5,157 nt of DNA from the NCBI GenBank assembly GCA_004356265.1, contig SMXK01000108.1, positions 1 to 5,157 on the forward strand, written 5' to 3'. Below the pieces are notes generated by a model that was not told where the DNA came from, ran no database searches, and saw only the letters and a list, made by a program, of their open reading frames with translations. Of the stretch, positions 1-5,157 are shown in pieces; position 1 is the stretch's first letter; each line of letters opens with the position of its first letter. A program made the translations under genes and the position numbers. Source of the stretch: Bacteroidota bacterium. Its GTDB lineage: Bacteria > Bacteroidota > Rhodothermia > Rhodothermales > UBA10348.

Positions 1-123
1 AAATGTTACCTTTACGCCGGAAAACGCGAGTTACTAAAAAATGTAGGGCTCAGGACAAGCTGGAAAAAACCACTTGTGAATGGAGCGCTCGATGGCCGTC
101 TGGCCAAGTACGACCTGTATTAA
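1..123 (+). CDS. Possible C-terminal tail of an upstream protein (partial, function unknown)
   Basis: A reading frame is open from the first base of the window to a TAA at 121-123, giving 40 residues that end in LAKYDLY. The tail is basic and shows no domain I recognise. Its last third uses codons similar to the neighbouring genes, but the earlier part contains rarer ones such as AGG, CTA and TTA. Two other frames compete. One ends at a TAA at 35-37 with the plausible tail FTPENASY, and another is open from 3 to about 160 but reads as an arginine-rich, unlikely protein. At least one real gene probably ends here, but the sequence alone does not settle which frame. If this call is right, the gene ends 34 bp before the next start. 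Confidence 0.3.
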   Translation, partial: KCYLYAGKRELLKNVGLRTSWKKPLVNGALDGRLAKYDLY

Positions 124-130
124 ATAATAC
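117..130. promoter_or_regulatory. AT-rich dyad upstream of the barrel-protein gene, candidate operator or promoter element
   Basis: GTATTA and TAATAC form perfect 6-bp inverted arms around a central AA, 27 bp before the ATG at 158. The dyad sits in the most AT-rich part of the leader, where a -10 element would be expected, but I see no convincing -35 partner. It also overlaps the stop of the possible upstream gene. It could be a small regulator site, part of a promoter, or chance in AT-rich DNA. Confidence 0.22.
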
Positions 131-157
131 CTATTTCAGAATATCAACGTTTCCAAG

Positions 158-757
158 ATGAAAAAAACGATTACGATCGCTTTTGTGGCCCTGATTACGG
201 TTTTACCCGTTCTGGGACAGAGCGCCCAGATCAGCGTTCTGGGAGGATTTGCAGTATTTGGCTCCACAAATGGCTACAATATCCAGGACGACTGGACCGG
301 AACACTCATTCTGGGTATGCCGGTTGGCTACGGTCGCGTTGCCGAAATATCATGGTCGCGTCAAAAAACTTTTCTGGAAAACCAGCGCTCAGGCGTGGAC
401 GTCAAAGTTTTCGATCTGTATGTAGATTATTACCAGATTGGTGTCGCACAGGAAGCAGCGCCCGGTGCTCAGGTCGTTCCATACGGAATCGCAACGATCG
501 GCGCGGTCCGGTATATTCCTAAAGACAGCGAGTTTGATGACGAATGGATGTTTGCTATAACGTTGGGCGGTGGCGTTCGTTATTATATCAACCCGAAAGT
601 TGGCATTCGCCTGAATTCACGTCTCTTGATGCCTCTATCATTCGGTGGCGGAGGTATGTTCTGTGGCGCGGGAGGATGTGCCGTTGGATTCGGCGCCTAC
701 AGCACATTCATGCAAGCTGAGGTTTCGGCTGGTTTAACGTTCAAACTCGGAGAATAA
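158..757 (+). CDS. Outer-membrane beta-barrel protein (OmpW/PF13505-like), function unknown
   Basis: The 199-residue product starts with a signal peptide: MKK, then a hydrophobic stretch to about residue 20, with cleavage likely near VLG/QSA (20-23). The rest alternates glycine, aromatic and polar residues as in a small eight-stranded barrel. Examples are the segments around 45-68, 84-96, 106-120, 131-144, 148-161 and 186-199, and the last strand ends AGLTFKLGE. A glycine-rich loop at 162-180 holds two cysteines, C169 and C174, in the spacing CGAGGC; in the periplasm or outside the cell these could form a disulfide. The length fits small OmpW or OmpA-barrel families, and the placement is in the outer membrane. 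No ligand or pathway can be read from the sequence. The ATG at 158 is chosen because it directly precedes the signal peptide; the leader lacks a good Shine-Dalgarno. The next gene begins 21 bp downstream, so the two are probably cotranscribed. Confidence 0.85.
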   Translation: MKKTITIAFVALITVLPVLGQSAQISVLGGFAVFGSTNGYNIQDDWTGTLILGMPVGYGRVAEISWSRQKTFLENQRSGVDVKVFDLYVDYYQIGVAQEAAPGAQVVPYGIATIGAVRYIPKDSEFDDEWMFAITLGGGVRYYINPKVGIRLNSRLLMPLSFGGGGMFCGAGGCAVGFGAYSTFMQAEVSAGLTFKLGE

Positions 758-762
758 AAAAG

Positions 763-778
763 ACTAAGGCCTGTTAAC
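763..778 (+). repeat. Imperfect 16-bp direct repeat, copy 1
   Basis: ACTAAGGCCTGTTAAC lies immediately before the ATG at 779 and matches 1332-1347 at 14 of 16 positions. The AAGG inside it (766-769), nine bases before the ATG, is the likely ribosome binding site of the next gene. Its GTTAAC end is itself a 6-bp palindrome. Confidence 0.4.
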
Positions 779-1336
779 ATGTTTATCTCAAAAATATTTA
801 AGCGGACTTTCGCTATCGCGACCATCGTCGCGCTTTCAGTTACTGTGTCCGTGGCACAGGATTCCCCCGATACACCGGAAGCAGATCCGGCTGATGTGGA
901 ATCGGTGGACGCGATTATGGCAGCCGTCTATGATGTGATTTCAGGTGATAAAGGTGTAGAGCGGGACTGGGATCGGTTCAGGTCACTATTTCGACCTGAT
1001 GCAAAATTGATCCCAAATCAATGTAGACCAAATACTGCATGCCGTCCCATGTACATGAGCGTCGAAGACTATGTGATCAACGGCGGTGCATATCTCGAAG
1101 CCAATGGTTTTTTTGAAAATGAAATTCATCGGGTGCAAGAGCGATTCGGAAACATCGTGCACCTGTTCAGCACGTACGAGTCACGCCGCCTGGCCGATGA
1201 TCCAGAGCCATTTGCCCGTGGAATCAACAGTTTCCAGTTGATGAACGACGGGAGTCGCTGGTGGGTCGTAAATATTTTCTGGGAGCAAGAAGGACAGAAC
1301 AATCCTATTCCCGCTAAATATCTACCCGCAAACTAG
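779..1336 (+). CDS. Exported NTF2/SnoaL-like domain protein, function unknown
   Basis: The 185-residue product has a signal peptide: basic KIFKR at 5-9, a hydrophobic core to about 22, and likely cleavage after SVA at residue 26. An acidic linker (27-42) follows. Residues 43-180 look like a cone-shaped NTF2-like fold: an N-terminal helix (VDAIMAAVYDVISG), the RDWDRFRSLF helix with FRPDAKL at 71-77, then strands around 114-137 (EIHRVQERFGN, HLFSTYESR) and 149-170 (INSFQLMNDGSRWWVVNIFW). This is the pattern of nuclear transport factor 2 / SnoaL-like proteins, which include enzymes and binding proteins, so no reaction can be assigned. C82 and C88 could pair in the periplasm. The start is supported by AAGG nine bases upstream and by the signal peptide. 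It follows the barrel-protein gene by 21 bp and ends convergently in the aminotransferase stop. Confidence 0.8.
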   Translation: MFISKIFKRTFAIATIVALSVTVSVAQDSPDTPEADPADVESVDAIMAAVYDVISGDKGVERDWDRFRSLFRPDAKLIPNQCRPNTACRPMYMSVEDYVINGGAYLEANGFFENEIHRVQERFGNIVHLFSTYESRRLADDPEPFARGINSFQLMNDGSRWWVVNIFWEQEGQNNPIPAKYLPAN

Positions 1337-1347
1337 GGTCTGTTAAC
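1332..1347 (+). repeat. Imperfect 16-bp direct repeat, copy 2
   Basis: ACTAGGGTCTGTTAAC matches the element at 763-778 with two transitions. It contains the stop codons of the NTF2-like gene and of the convergent aminotransferase gene, so part of its sequence is constrained by coding. Confidence 0.4.
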
Positions 1348-2550
1348 CGGCTCTGACAACTGCTCGACGGCTTCTCGAATTGTTTCGAGTGCCTGATCCA
1401 GTACGGACCACGGAATATTCAATGGTGGCGCGATTCTGACAAGCGTGTCCGAGTGTAGTGTCCAACCGAGTAACACGCCGCCGTCCAGGCATTGCCGGAC
1501 GGCGCGTTCTGTTTTAGAGGCATTTTGAAGAACCATGCCCAGCATGGCTCCACGGCCCCGGATCTCGACAACGCCAGCGCAAGGCTCAAGAGCCGACCGG
1601 ACTCTAGATTCGATTTCCTGTGCGCGCGCGATCAAATTTTCATCCAGCAAGACCTGAAGCGCGGCGTCCGCCGCCGCGGCCGACACTGGATGCCCACCGA
1701 ACGTCGTGACGTGACTCAATGGCGGATCGGTGCGAAGTGTAGACATGATAGCCGGACTGCTAATAAAAGCTCCAATGGGCATGCCACCACCCATGGCCTT
1801 GGCGACGGTCATAATATCCGGTACAACTCCTGAGTTCTGGAATGCAAAAAGATCGCCGGTCCGGCCGAAACCGGTCTGAATCTCGTCGAAAATAAGCAGT
1901 GCACCCGACTCGGAGCACCTGCTCCGCAACGCTTTTAACCACTGAGGGTCCGGAACCCGGATTCCCCCCTCTCCCTGAATAGGCTCGGTTATCACCGCGG
2001 CAACCTCCGAATCTATGACCGATAAAGCATCGATATCGTCATAGGGAAGAAATATCACGCCTGGAATGAGCGGCTCATAAGGGTCGCGATATACAGAATG
2101 CCCGGTTACAGACAAGGAGCCCATGGTATCGCCATGGTACGATCTCTCAAATGCCACGAACCGTGTGCGACCGGTTTTTTTCCGAGCCAGTTTCAATGCG
2201 CCTTCATTCGCCTCTGTCCCGGTCATCGTGAAATAACAGACCGACAATTCATCCGGCAGCAGGGATGCCAGTCGTTCTGCCAGCCTGACCTGGGCAGACT
2301 GAATCAGCTCCCCGTACACCATCACGTGAAGGTGTCGATCCAATTGAGAAGTGATGGCGTCCAGAACAGCAGGGTGCCTGTGACCAAGCGACGAGACGGC
2401 GATTCCACTGATCAGATCAATCAACGACGATCCGTCCGCCAATTCCAGAAACGAACCGGATGCACCGACTACTTCCAACCCGAGTGGCGAATCGCTGGTC
2501 CATGCGAGATGTTCGGTGAAGGCGTGTCGGTTATCGAACCCGTTTTCCAT
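1333..2550 (-). CDS. Class III PLP-dependent aminotransferase (acetylornithine/ornithine/4-aminobutyrate family)
   Basis: This 405-residue product is a full-length fold-type I aminotransferase of subgroup II (PF00202), presumed cytosolic. It should move an amino group between an amine or omega-amino acid and a 2-oxo acid. Visible marks include GTEANEGALKLA at 111-122 (cofactor phosphate contact), SYHG at 137-140 (ring stacking), ITEPIQGEGG at 187-196 (E189), FDEIQTGFGRTG at 221-232 with D222 for the pyridine nitrogen, K251 in TVAKAMGGGMPIGA as the Schiff-base lysine, and TTFGGHP at 282-288. The C-terminus has VRIAPPLNIP at 371-380. The LHVMVYGELIQS segment (74-85) recalls a Bacteroidota-type clade usually labelled only as aspartate aminotransferase family, so the substrate is open: acetylornithine, ornithine, GABA or lysine are possible. 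The ATG at 2550 is the only usual start after the in-frame upstream stop. It is a lone gene, convergent with the NTF2-like gene and divergent from the transporter operon. Confidence 0.92.
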   Translation of the reverse strand: MENGFDNRHAFTEHLAWTSDSPLGLEVVGASGSFLELADGSSLIDLISGIAVSSLGHRHPAVLDAITSQLDRHLHVMVYGELIQSAQVRLAERLASLLPDELSVCYFTMTGTEANEGALKLARKKTGRTRFVAFERSYHGDTMGSLSVTGHSVYRDPYEPLIPGVIFLPYDDIDALSVIDSEVAAVITEPIQGEGGIRVPDPQWLKALRSRCSESGALLIFDEIQTGFGRTGDLFAFQNSGVVPDIMTVAKAMGGGMPIGAFISSPAIMSTLRTDPPLSHVTTFGGHPVSAAAADAALQVLLDENLIARAQEIESRVRSALEPCAGVVEIRGRGAMLGMVLQNASKTERAVRQCLDGGVLLGWTLHSDTLVRIAPPLNIPWSVLDQALETIREAVEQLSEPVNRP

Positions 2551-2592
2551 TCCGTATTCGTGCGCCAGAATGTGGTTTGGCGTTCCTGTGGA

Positions 2593-2601
2593 TGTTATAC
2601 T
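2593..2601 (+). promoter_or_regulatory. Candidate extended -10 promoter for the MCE transporter operon
   Basis: TGTTATACT matches the extended -10 pattern TGnTATAAT with one mismatch. The -35 position at 17-bp spacing (2573-2578, TGGTTT) is weak, as is usual for extended -10 promoters. A start near 2608 would leave a leader of about 50 nt before the ATG at 2660. On the other strand the same bases read TATAAC, so one core could also serve the divergent aminotransferase gene. The call rests on pattern match and on lying in the only spacer upstream of the operon. Confidence 0.35.
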
Positions 2602-2636
2602 CTGACATTATTTCAAGGTACAGTATCCGTTGTTGT

Positions 2637-2652
2637 GGTTGACACATCGACC
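2637..2652 (+). promoter_or_regulatory. Short hairpin in the leader just before the permease start
   Basis: In RNA, GGUUGA and UCGACC can pair over 6 bp (one G-U pair) around a CACA loop, ending seven bases before the ATG at 2660. No run of T follows, so it is not a terminator. Because the start has no Shine-Dalgarno, the fold could affect ribosome access, but it is short enough to be chance. Confidence 0.22.
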
Positions 2653-2659
2653 CGTTTAA

Positions 2660-3820
2660 ATGAGTAACATAGTTTCTGACAACAGAATATTTATTCGAAA
2701 CGGCCTCCTCAGCGTCGACCTCGCCGGTTCGTGGAAATTGTCAGACGGTATTAAAAACTTCGACGACGATTTAGCAGGTTCATTTCCCACCGGCGCGGCA
2801 ACAACTCCTGCGGCAGTCGCAGATTCAATTCAAACCATTCAATTTCAGGCTGATTCGCTCGCCGAATGGGACAGCAGCCTTCTCGTGTACCTCCAGCAAA
2901 TTGCGGACTTCGCTGACGCTGCTAAGATTGAGTTTCGCGCCTCCTCATTACCCGATTCGCTGCGTGAACTGTTAATGCTTGCCCGGGCCGTGCCTGAAGT
3001 TGAAACCAGTCGCGGCGTCGACAAGATGAATCCGATTGTAAAAATTGGACACTCGACAGTCGGGTTATTTGAGGAGTTAGGGACGTTTGTGCATTTCGGT
3101 GGGCGAGCAATGAGCGCCTCTTTTCAGCTTCTAATAAGAAAAAAGAAGTTCAGGTGGCACGAAATCTGGCCTATCATTAAAAAAACAGGCCCCGAGGCTC
3201 TTGGACTTGTAACCCTGATTGCCTTTATGATCGGTGCGATCCTGGCATTCCTTGGATATTATGTGTTGGCGCAGTTCGGCGCGTCCATTTACGTTGTATA
3301 CATCGTCGGATATGGCGTGCTGCGTGAGATGGGCCCTCTCATGACTGCGATTATCATTGCCGGACGGACGGGGGCAGCGTTCGCAGCAGAAATCGGTAGT
3401 ATGAAGGCCAACGAAGAGTTGGATGCATATTCAACGATGGGAATTGACCCGTTCGATATCGTCGTGATGCCGCGACTTCTGGCGCTGTTTTTCATGATGC
3501 CAGTTCTAACTATTTACGCGGACGCTATTGGAATTTTCGGGGGAATGATGATTTCTCTCCTGCTCTCAGACTTGACTCTTGAGTTGTTCGTTGAAAAATT
3601 TACGACTGATATTAACCTGTTCCAGTTCGGAATTGGTCTGGTAAAGGCCGTGTTATTCGGTATCGTGGTTGGCCTCGCCGGTTGCCTCAGAGGGATGCAA
3701 TCTGGAAAAAGTGCAGACGCTGTTGGACAAGCGACGACGTCAGCGGTGGTAACCGGAATCACGCTTATCATTGCATCCAATTTTATTATCGACTTCATCA
3801 TTACCATGATGGGACTCTGA
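2660..3820 (+). CDS. MlaE-family lipid ABC transporter permease with fused N-terminal STAS domain
   Basis: The 386-residue product is about 125 residues longer than MlaE alone because of its N-terminal domain. Residues 14-113 look like a STAS domain of the MlaB kind: a first strand ending at SWKLSDG (24-30), the WDSSLLVYL helix start at 70-78, and a SSLPDSLRELLMLA end at 95-108. MlaB-type domains bind and regulate the ATPase; here that partner is covalently attached. Residues 125-386 are the MlaE permease (PF02405): an interface-helix region (about 135-175), then about five membrane segments near 178-202, 206-235, 270-300, 322-345 and 358-383. The family hallmark REMGPLMTAIIIAGRTGAAF lies at 222-241, continuing through MKANEELDAYSTMGIDPFD (248-266) to the coupling region. 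It forms the inner-membrane core of an MCE lipid transporter with the ATPase 24 bp downstream. The start lacks a Shine-Dalgarno but gives a complete STAS domain. Confidence 0.93.
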   Translation: MSNIVSDNRIFIRNGLLSVDLAGSWKLSDGIKNFDDDLAGSFPTGAATTPAAVADSIQTIQFQADSLAEWDSSLLVYLQQIADFADAAKIEFRASSLPDSLRELLMLARAVPEVETSRGVDKMNPIVKIGHSTVGLFEELGTFVHFGGRAMSASFQLLIRKKKFRWHEIWPIIKKTGPEALGLVTLIAFMIGAILAFLGYYVLAQFGASIYVVYIVGYGVLREMGPLMTAIIIAGRTGAAFAAEIGSMKANEELDAYSTMGIDPFDIVVMPRLLALFFMMPVLTIYADAIGIFGGMMISLLLSDLTLELFVEKFTTDINLFQFGIGLVKAVLFGIVVGLAGCLRGMQSGKSADAVGQATTSAVVTGITLIIASNFIIDFIITMMGL

Positions 3821-3844
3821 TCACCCTGTGAATCCATTTTAAGA

Positions 3845-4606
3845 ATGACACGGCCGCAATTCGAAATAAAAAATCTAACGATGGCATACGGCGATTTCGT
3901 CGTCATGCGAAACCTGGATTTTGTAATACCGCGTGGTGAAATATTTGTCATCATGGGTGGAAGCGGGTGCGGAAAAAGCACTCTCCTGAAGCATATGATC
4001 GGGCTCCTCGATCCGACTGAAGGTGAGGTCTGCTTTGAGGGACGAAGTTTTACGGCTGCCGACAAAGAAGCAAGACAGGAGATGCTTCGCCAGTTCGGAA
4101 TCACTTTTCAAGCAGGAGCGCTCTGGACGTCAATGACGCTGGCAGAAAATATTGCTCTGCCACTGCGTGAGTACACAGATTTGTCTGTGGATGAAATCAA
4201 AGAGGTTGCAAGTCTTAAATTGTCTTTGGTCGGTCTTAGGGGCTTTGAAGGTTTTTTCCCACATGAAATTTCCGGGGGAATGCAAAAGCGCGCCTCTCTT
4301 GCAAGAGCAATGGCGTTGGATCCCAAGGTGTTATTCTTCGATGAACCGTCTGCAGGTCTGGATCCAGTCAGCTCCCGCAGGCTTGATGATCTCATTTTAC
4401 AACTCAGGGACAGCCTGGGCACTACGATTATTATTGTCACCCATGAACTTCAAAGTATTTTTTCGATCGCCGATAACTCCGTATTCCTGGATGTAGAGTT
4501 GCGAACGCAGTCGGCTCTCGGAAACCCGTCGGAGATGCTGAAGAACCCTCCGAATGCAAACGTTTATCAGTTCTTAACCCGTTCGTCCGAATCGGTCGCT
4601 GTATGA
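3845..4606 (+). CDS. MlaF-type ABC transporter ATPase of the MCE lipid transporter
   Basis: The 253-residue ATPase should power lipid movement by the permease encoded just upstream, on the cytoplasmic face. All motifs are intact: Walker A GGSGCGKST at 38-46, Q-loop Q89 in ITFQAGALW, signature ISGGMQKRASLARA at 142-155, Walker B VLFFDEP at 162-168 (D166, E167), D-loop SAGLDP at 169-174 and switch histidine H200 in VTHELQSIF. The FQAGALWTSMTLAENIALPL stretch (88-107) and the VTHELQSIFSIAD end (198-210) are typical of the MlaF branch, which pairs with MlaE permeases. The length is usual for the branch. The gene starts 24 bp after the permease; AAGA directly before the ATG is a poor binding site, so coupling to upstream translation is likely. 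Its stop is in an ATGA overlap with a 16-codon mini-ORF leading to the MCE gene. Confidence 0.95.
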   Translation: MTRPQFEIKNLTMAYGDFVVMRNLDFVIPRGEIFVIMGGSGCGKSTLLKHMIGLLDPTEGEVCFEGRSFTAADKEARQEMLRQFGITFQAGALWTSMTLAENIALPLREYTDLSVDEIKEVASLKLSLVGLRGFEGFFPHEISGGMQKRASLARAMALDPKVLFFDEPSAGLDPVSSRRLDDLILQLRDSLGTTIIIVTHELQSIFSIADNSVFLDVELRTQSALGNPSEMLKNPPNANVYQFLTRSSESVAV

Positions 4607-4653
4607 GAATTAACACAACCATAACCCGGGTCGCAATCCCGGCAAGGCCATGA
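4603..4653 (+). other. 16-codon mini-ORF bridging ATPase and MCE genes through ATGA overlaps
   Basis: ATG at 4603-4605 overlaps the ATPase stop (TGA 4604-4606). The frame encodes MRINTTITRVAIPARP and stops at TGA 4651-4653, which overlaps the MCE start ATG (4650-4652). Ribosomes finishing the ATPase could therefore re-initiate, cross the 43-nt gap while translating, and arrive at the MCE start. The gap also holds a 5-bp inverted repeat, CCGGG/CCCGG (4626-4630 and 4638-4642), which translation would open. The peptide has no recognisable function; a coupling role is inferred only from geometry and could be coincidence. Confidence 0.25.
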
Positions 4654-5157
4654 ATAATCAAAAGAACCTAGCCGCCATCGGTGTTTTTGTCATTGTTGGC
4701 CTAATCCTGTCGATTTCTGGAATCGTCGCCCTCACGTCGAGTAGCCTGTTCTCCAAGACATTGCGGGGTGTGACATTCTTTAATGAATCCGTGACGGGCT
4801 TGAACATTGGCGCACCCACAAAATTCAAAGGAGTCGTAATCGGAAAGGTTGTCAAGATTGGATTCCAGCGGACAGCGAGCAGCAACCAGAGTTGGATTCG
4901 GGTTGAATTTGAGGTCGACATTAATCAGGCCGTGAGCTTGGGTGCATATGCGGGATTCGACACACAAATGCAAATTTCCGAGTCCATAAATCGAGGACTT
5001 CGGGCAAATCTTGCTACTGAAAGCATGGTTACTGGTATCCGATATATCGAACTCGAATACAGCACGAACGCCCCCGAACCAATTTTCTTTAATGAAAACC
5101 CCGGCTTTATCGAAATTCCTTCACGGCCATCCGCGCTCGCCGGATTGGCTGAAAGTA
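4650..5157 (+). CDS. MCE-domain (MlaD/PqiB-like) periplasmic lipid-transport protein, 3' end beyond the window
   Basis: 169 codons are visible and the frame is still open at the window end. Residues 1-8 are cytoplasmic, 9-29 form one membrane anchor (IGVFVIVGLILSISGIVAL), and 39-137 form an MCE domain (PF02470). Its hallmark is FFNESVTGLNIGAPTKFKGV at 43-62, followed by VIGKVVKIGF (63-72). The second half, INRGLRANLATESMVTGI (113-130) with YIELEY at 132-137, carries the pore-loop region and resembles PqiB/LetB and long MlaD-like proteins more than E. coli MlaD. After it comes IEIPSRPSALAGLAES (154-169), where related proteins begin a long helical or coiled-coil tail. MCE proteins assemble as hexameric rings or tubes on the MlaE-MlaF complex and carry lipids across the periplasm. 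AAGG at 4644-4647 is only two bases from the ATG, too close to act well, so coupling to upstream translation is probable. Confidence 0.92.
   Translation, partial: MNNQKNLAAIGVFVIVGLILSISGIVALTSSSLFSKTLRGVTFFNESVTGLNIGAPTKFKGVVIGKVVKIGFQRTASSNQSWIRVEFEVDINQAVSLGAYAGFDTQMQISESINRGLRANLATESMVTGIRYIELEYSTNAPEPIFFNENPGFIEIPSRPSALAGLAES

Noticed and set aside
93..106. TGGCC/GGCCA hairpin with GTCT loop as a terminator of an upstream gene
   Set aside because: The stem is only 5 bp, no T-run follows, and it lies before the stop of the best upstream reading frame.
1374..1389. CTCGAA/TTCGAG hairpin near the convergent gene ends as a terminator
   Set aside because: The 6-bp stem with a TTGT loop has no T-run after it on either strand and lies in aminotransferase codons, so terminator function is not supported.
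1492..1833. Plus-strand open frame of 113 codons inside the aminotransferase region
   Set aside because: It is fully antisense to the aminotransferase and has no start signal or protein-like pattern.
2098..2667. Plus-strand open frame of 189 codons opposite the aminotransferase and running into the permease start
   Set aside because: It lies antisense to a gene with intact catalytic motifs, gives a Cys/His/Gln/Arg-rich sequence with no recognisable fold, and overlaps the real permease start.
2639..2670. TTGACA at 2639-2644 as a -35 element
   Set aside because: The nearest -10-like sequence, TAACAT at 2665-2670, is at 20-bp spacing and lies inside the permease gene, so it would give a transcript lacking the start codon.
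3514..4104. Minus-strand open frame of 196 codons across the permease-ATPase junction
   Set aside because: It is antisense to two clear transporter genes, and its composition is what the complement of membrane-protein codons gives.

Overview
The window looks like a chromosomal stretch from a Gram-negative bacterium. It carries an outer-membrane barrel protein with a signal peptide, a second exported protein, and the first three genes of an MCE-type lipid transporter that spans the envelope. Base composition is close to balanced by eye. Several starts lack a clear Shine-Dalgarno sequence. The aminotransferase reads like a class III lineage I associate with Bacteroidota, Rhodothermota and Balneolota. 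A marine or environmental member of that wider group is my best guess, but it is an inference from recalled family resemblance and not a search result.

Layout. Positions 1-157 hold a possible tail of an upstream gene (open to a stop at 121-123) and a small AT-rich dyad before the next gene. Positions 158-1336 (+) hold two short genes 21 bp apart: an outer-membrane beta-barrel protein, then a secreted NTF2/SnoaL-like protein. A class III PLP aminotransferase (1333-2550, -) converges on them; the two stop codons share one CTAG. A 109-bp divergent spacer (2551-2659) holds a candidate extended -10 promoter and a short hairpin. From 2660 to the end (+) runs an MCE lipid transporter operon: a STAS-MlaE fusion permease, an MlaF-type ATPase, and an MCE-domain protein cut off by the window end.

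How the genes work together. The permease, ATPase and MCE protein should form one inner-membrane ABC complex that moves lipids (or other hydrophobic molecules) between the membranes. The MCE protein would be the periplasmic ring or tunnel, and the STAS domain fused to the permease replaces a separate MlaB. The MCE domain resembles the PqiB/LetB side of the family more than short MlaD. An auxiliary lipoprotein of the PqiC type is therefore a reasonable expectation just beyond the window. The barrel protein and NTF2-like protein are probably a separate two-gene unit. Nothing in the sequence ties the aminotransferase to the transporter beyond divergent orientation.

No clearly undescribed multi-gene system is visible. 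I see no tRNA or rRNA gene, insertion sequence, CRISPR array or phage gene. The most unusual details are small: a 16-codon mini-ORF linking ATPase and MCE genes through ATGA overlaps at both ends, a shared CTAG double stop, and an imperfect 16-bp direct repeat bracketing the NTF2-like gene.
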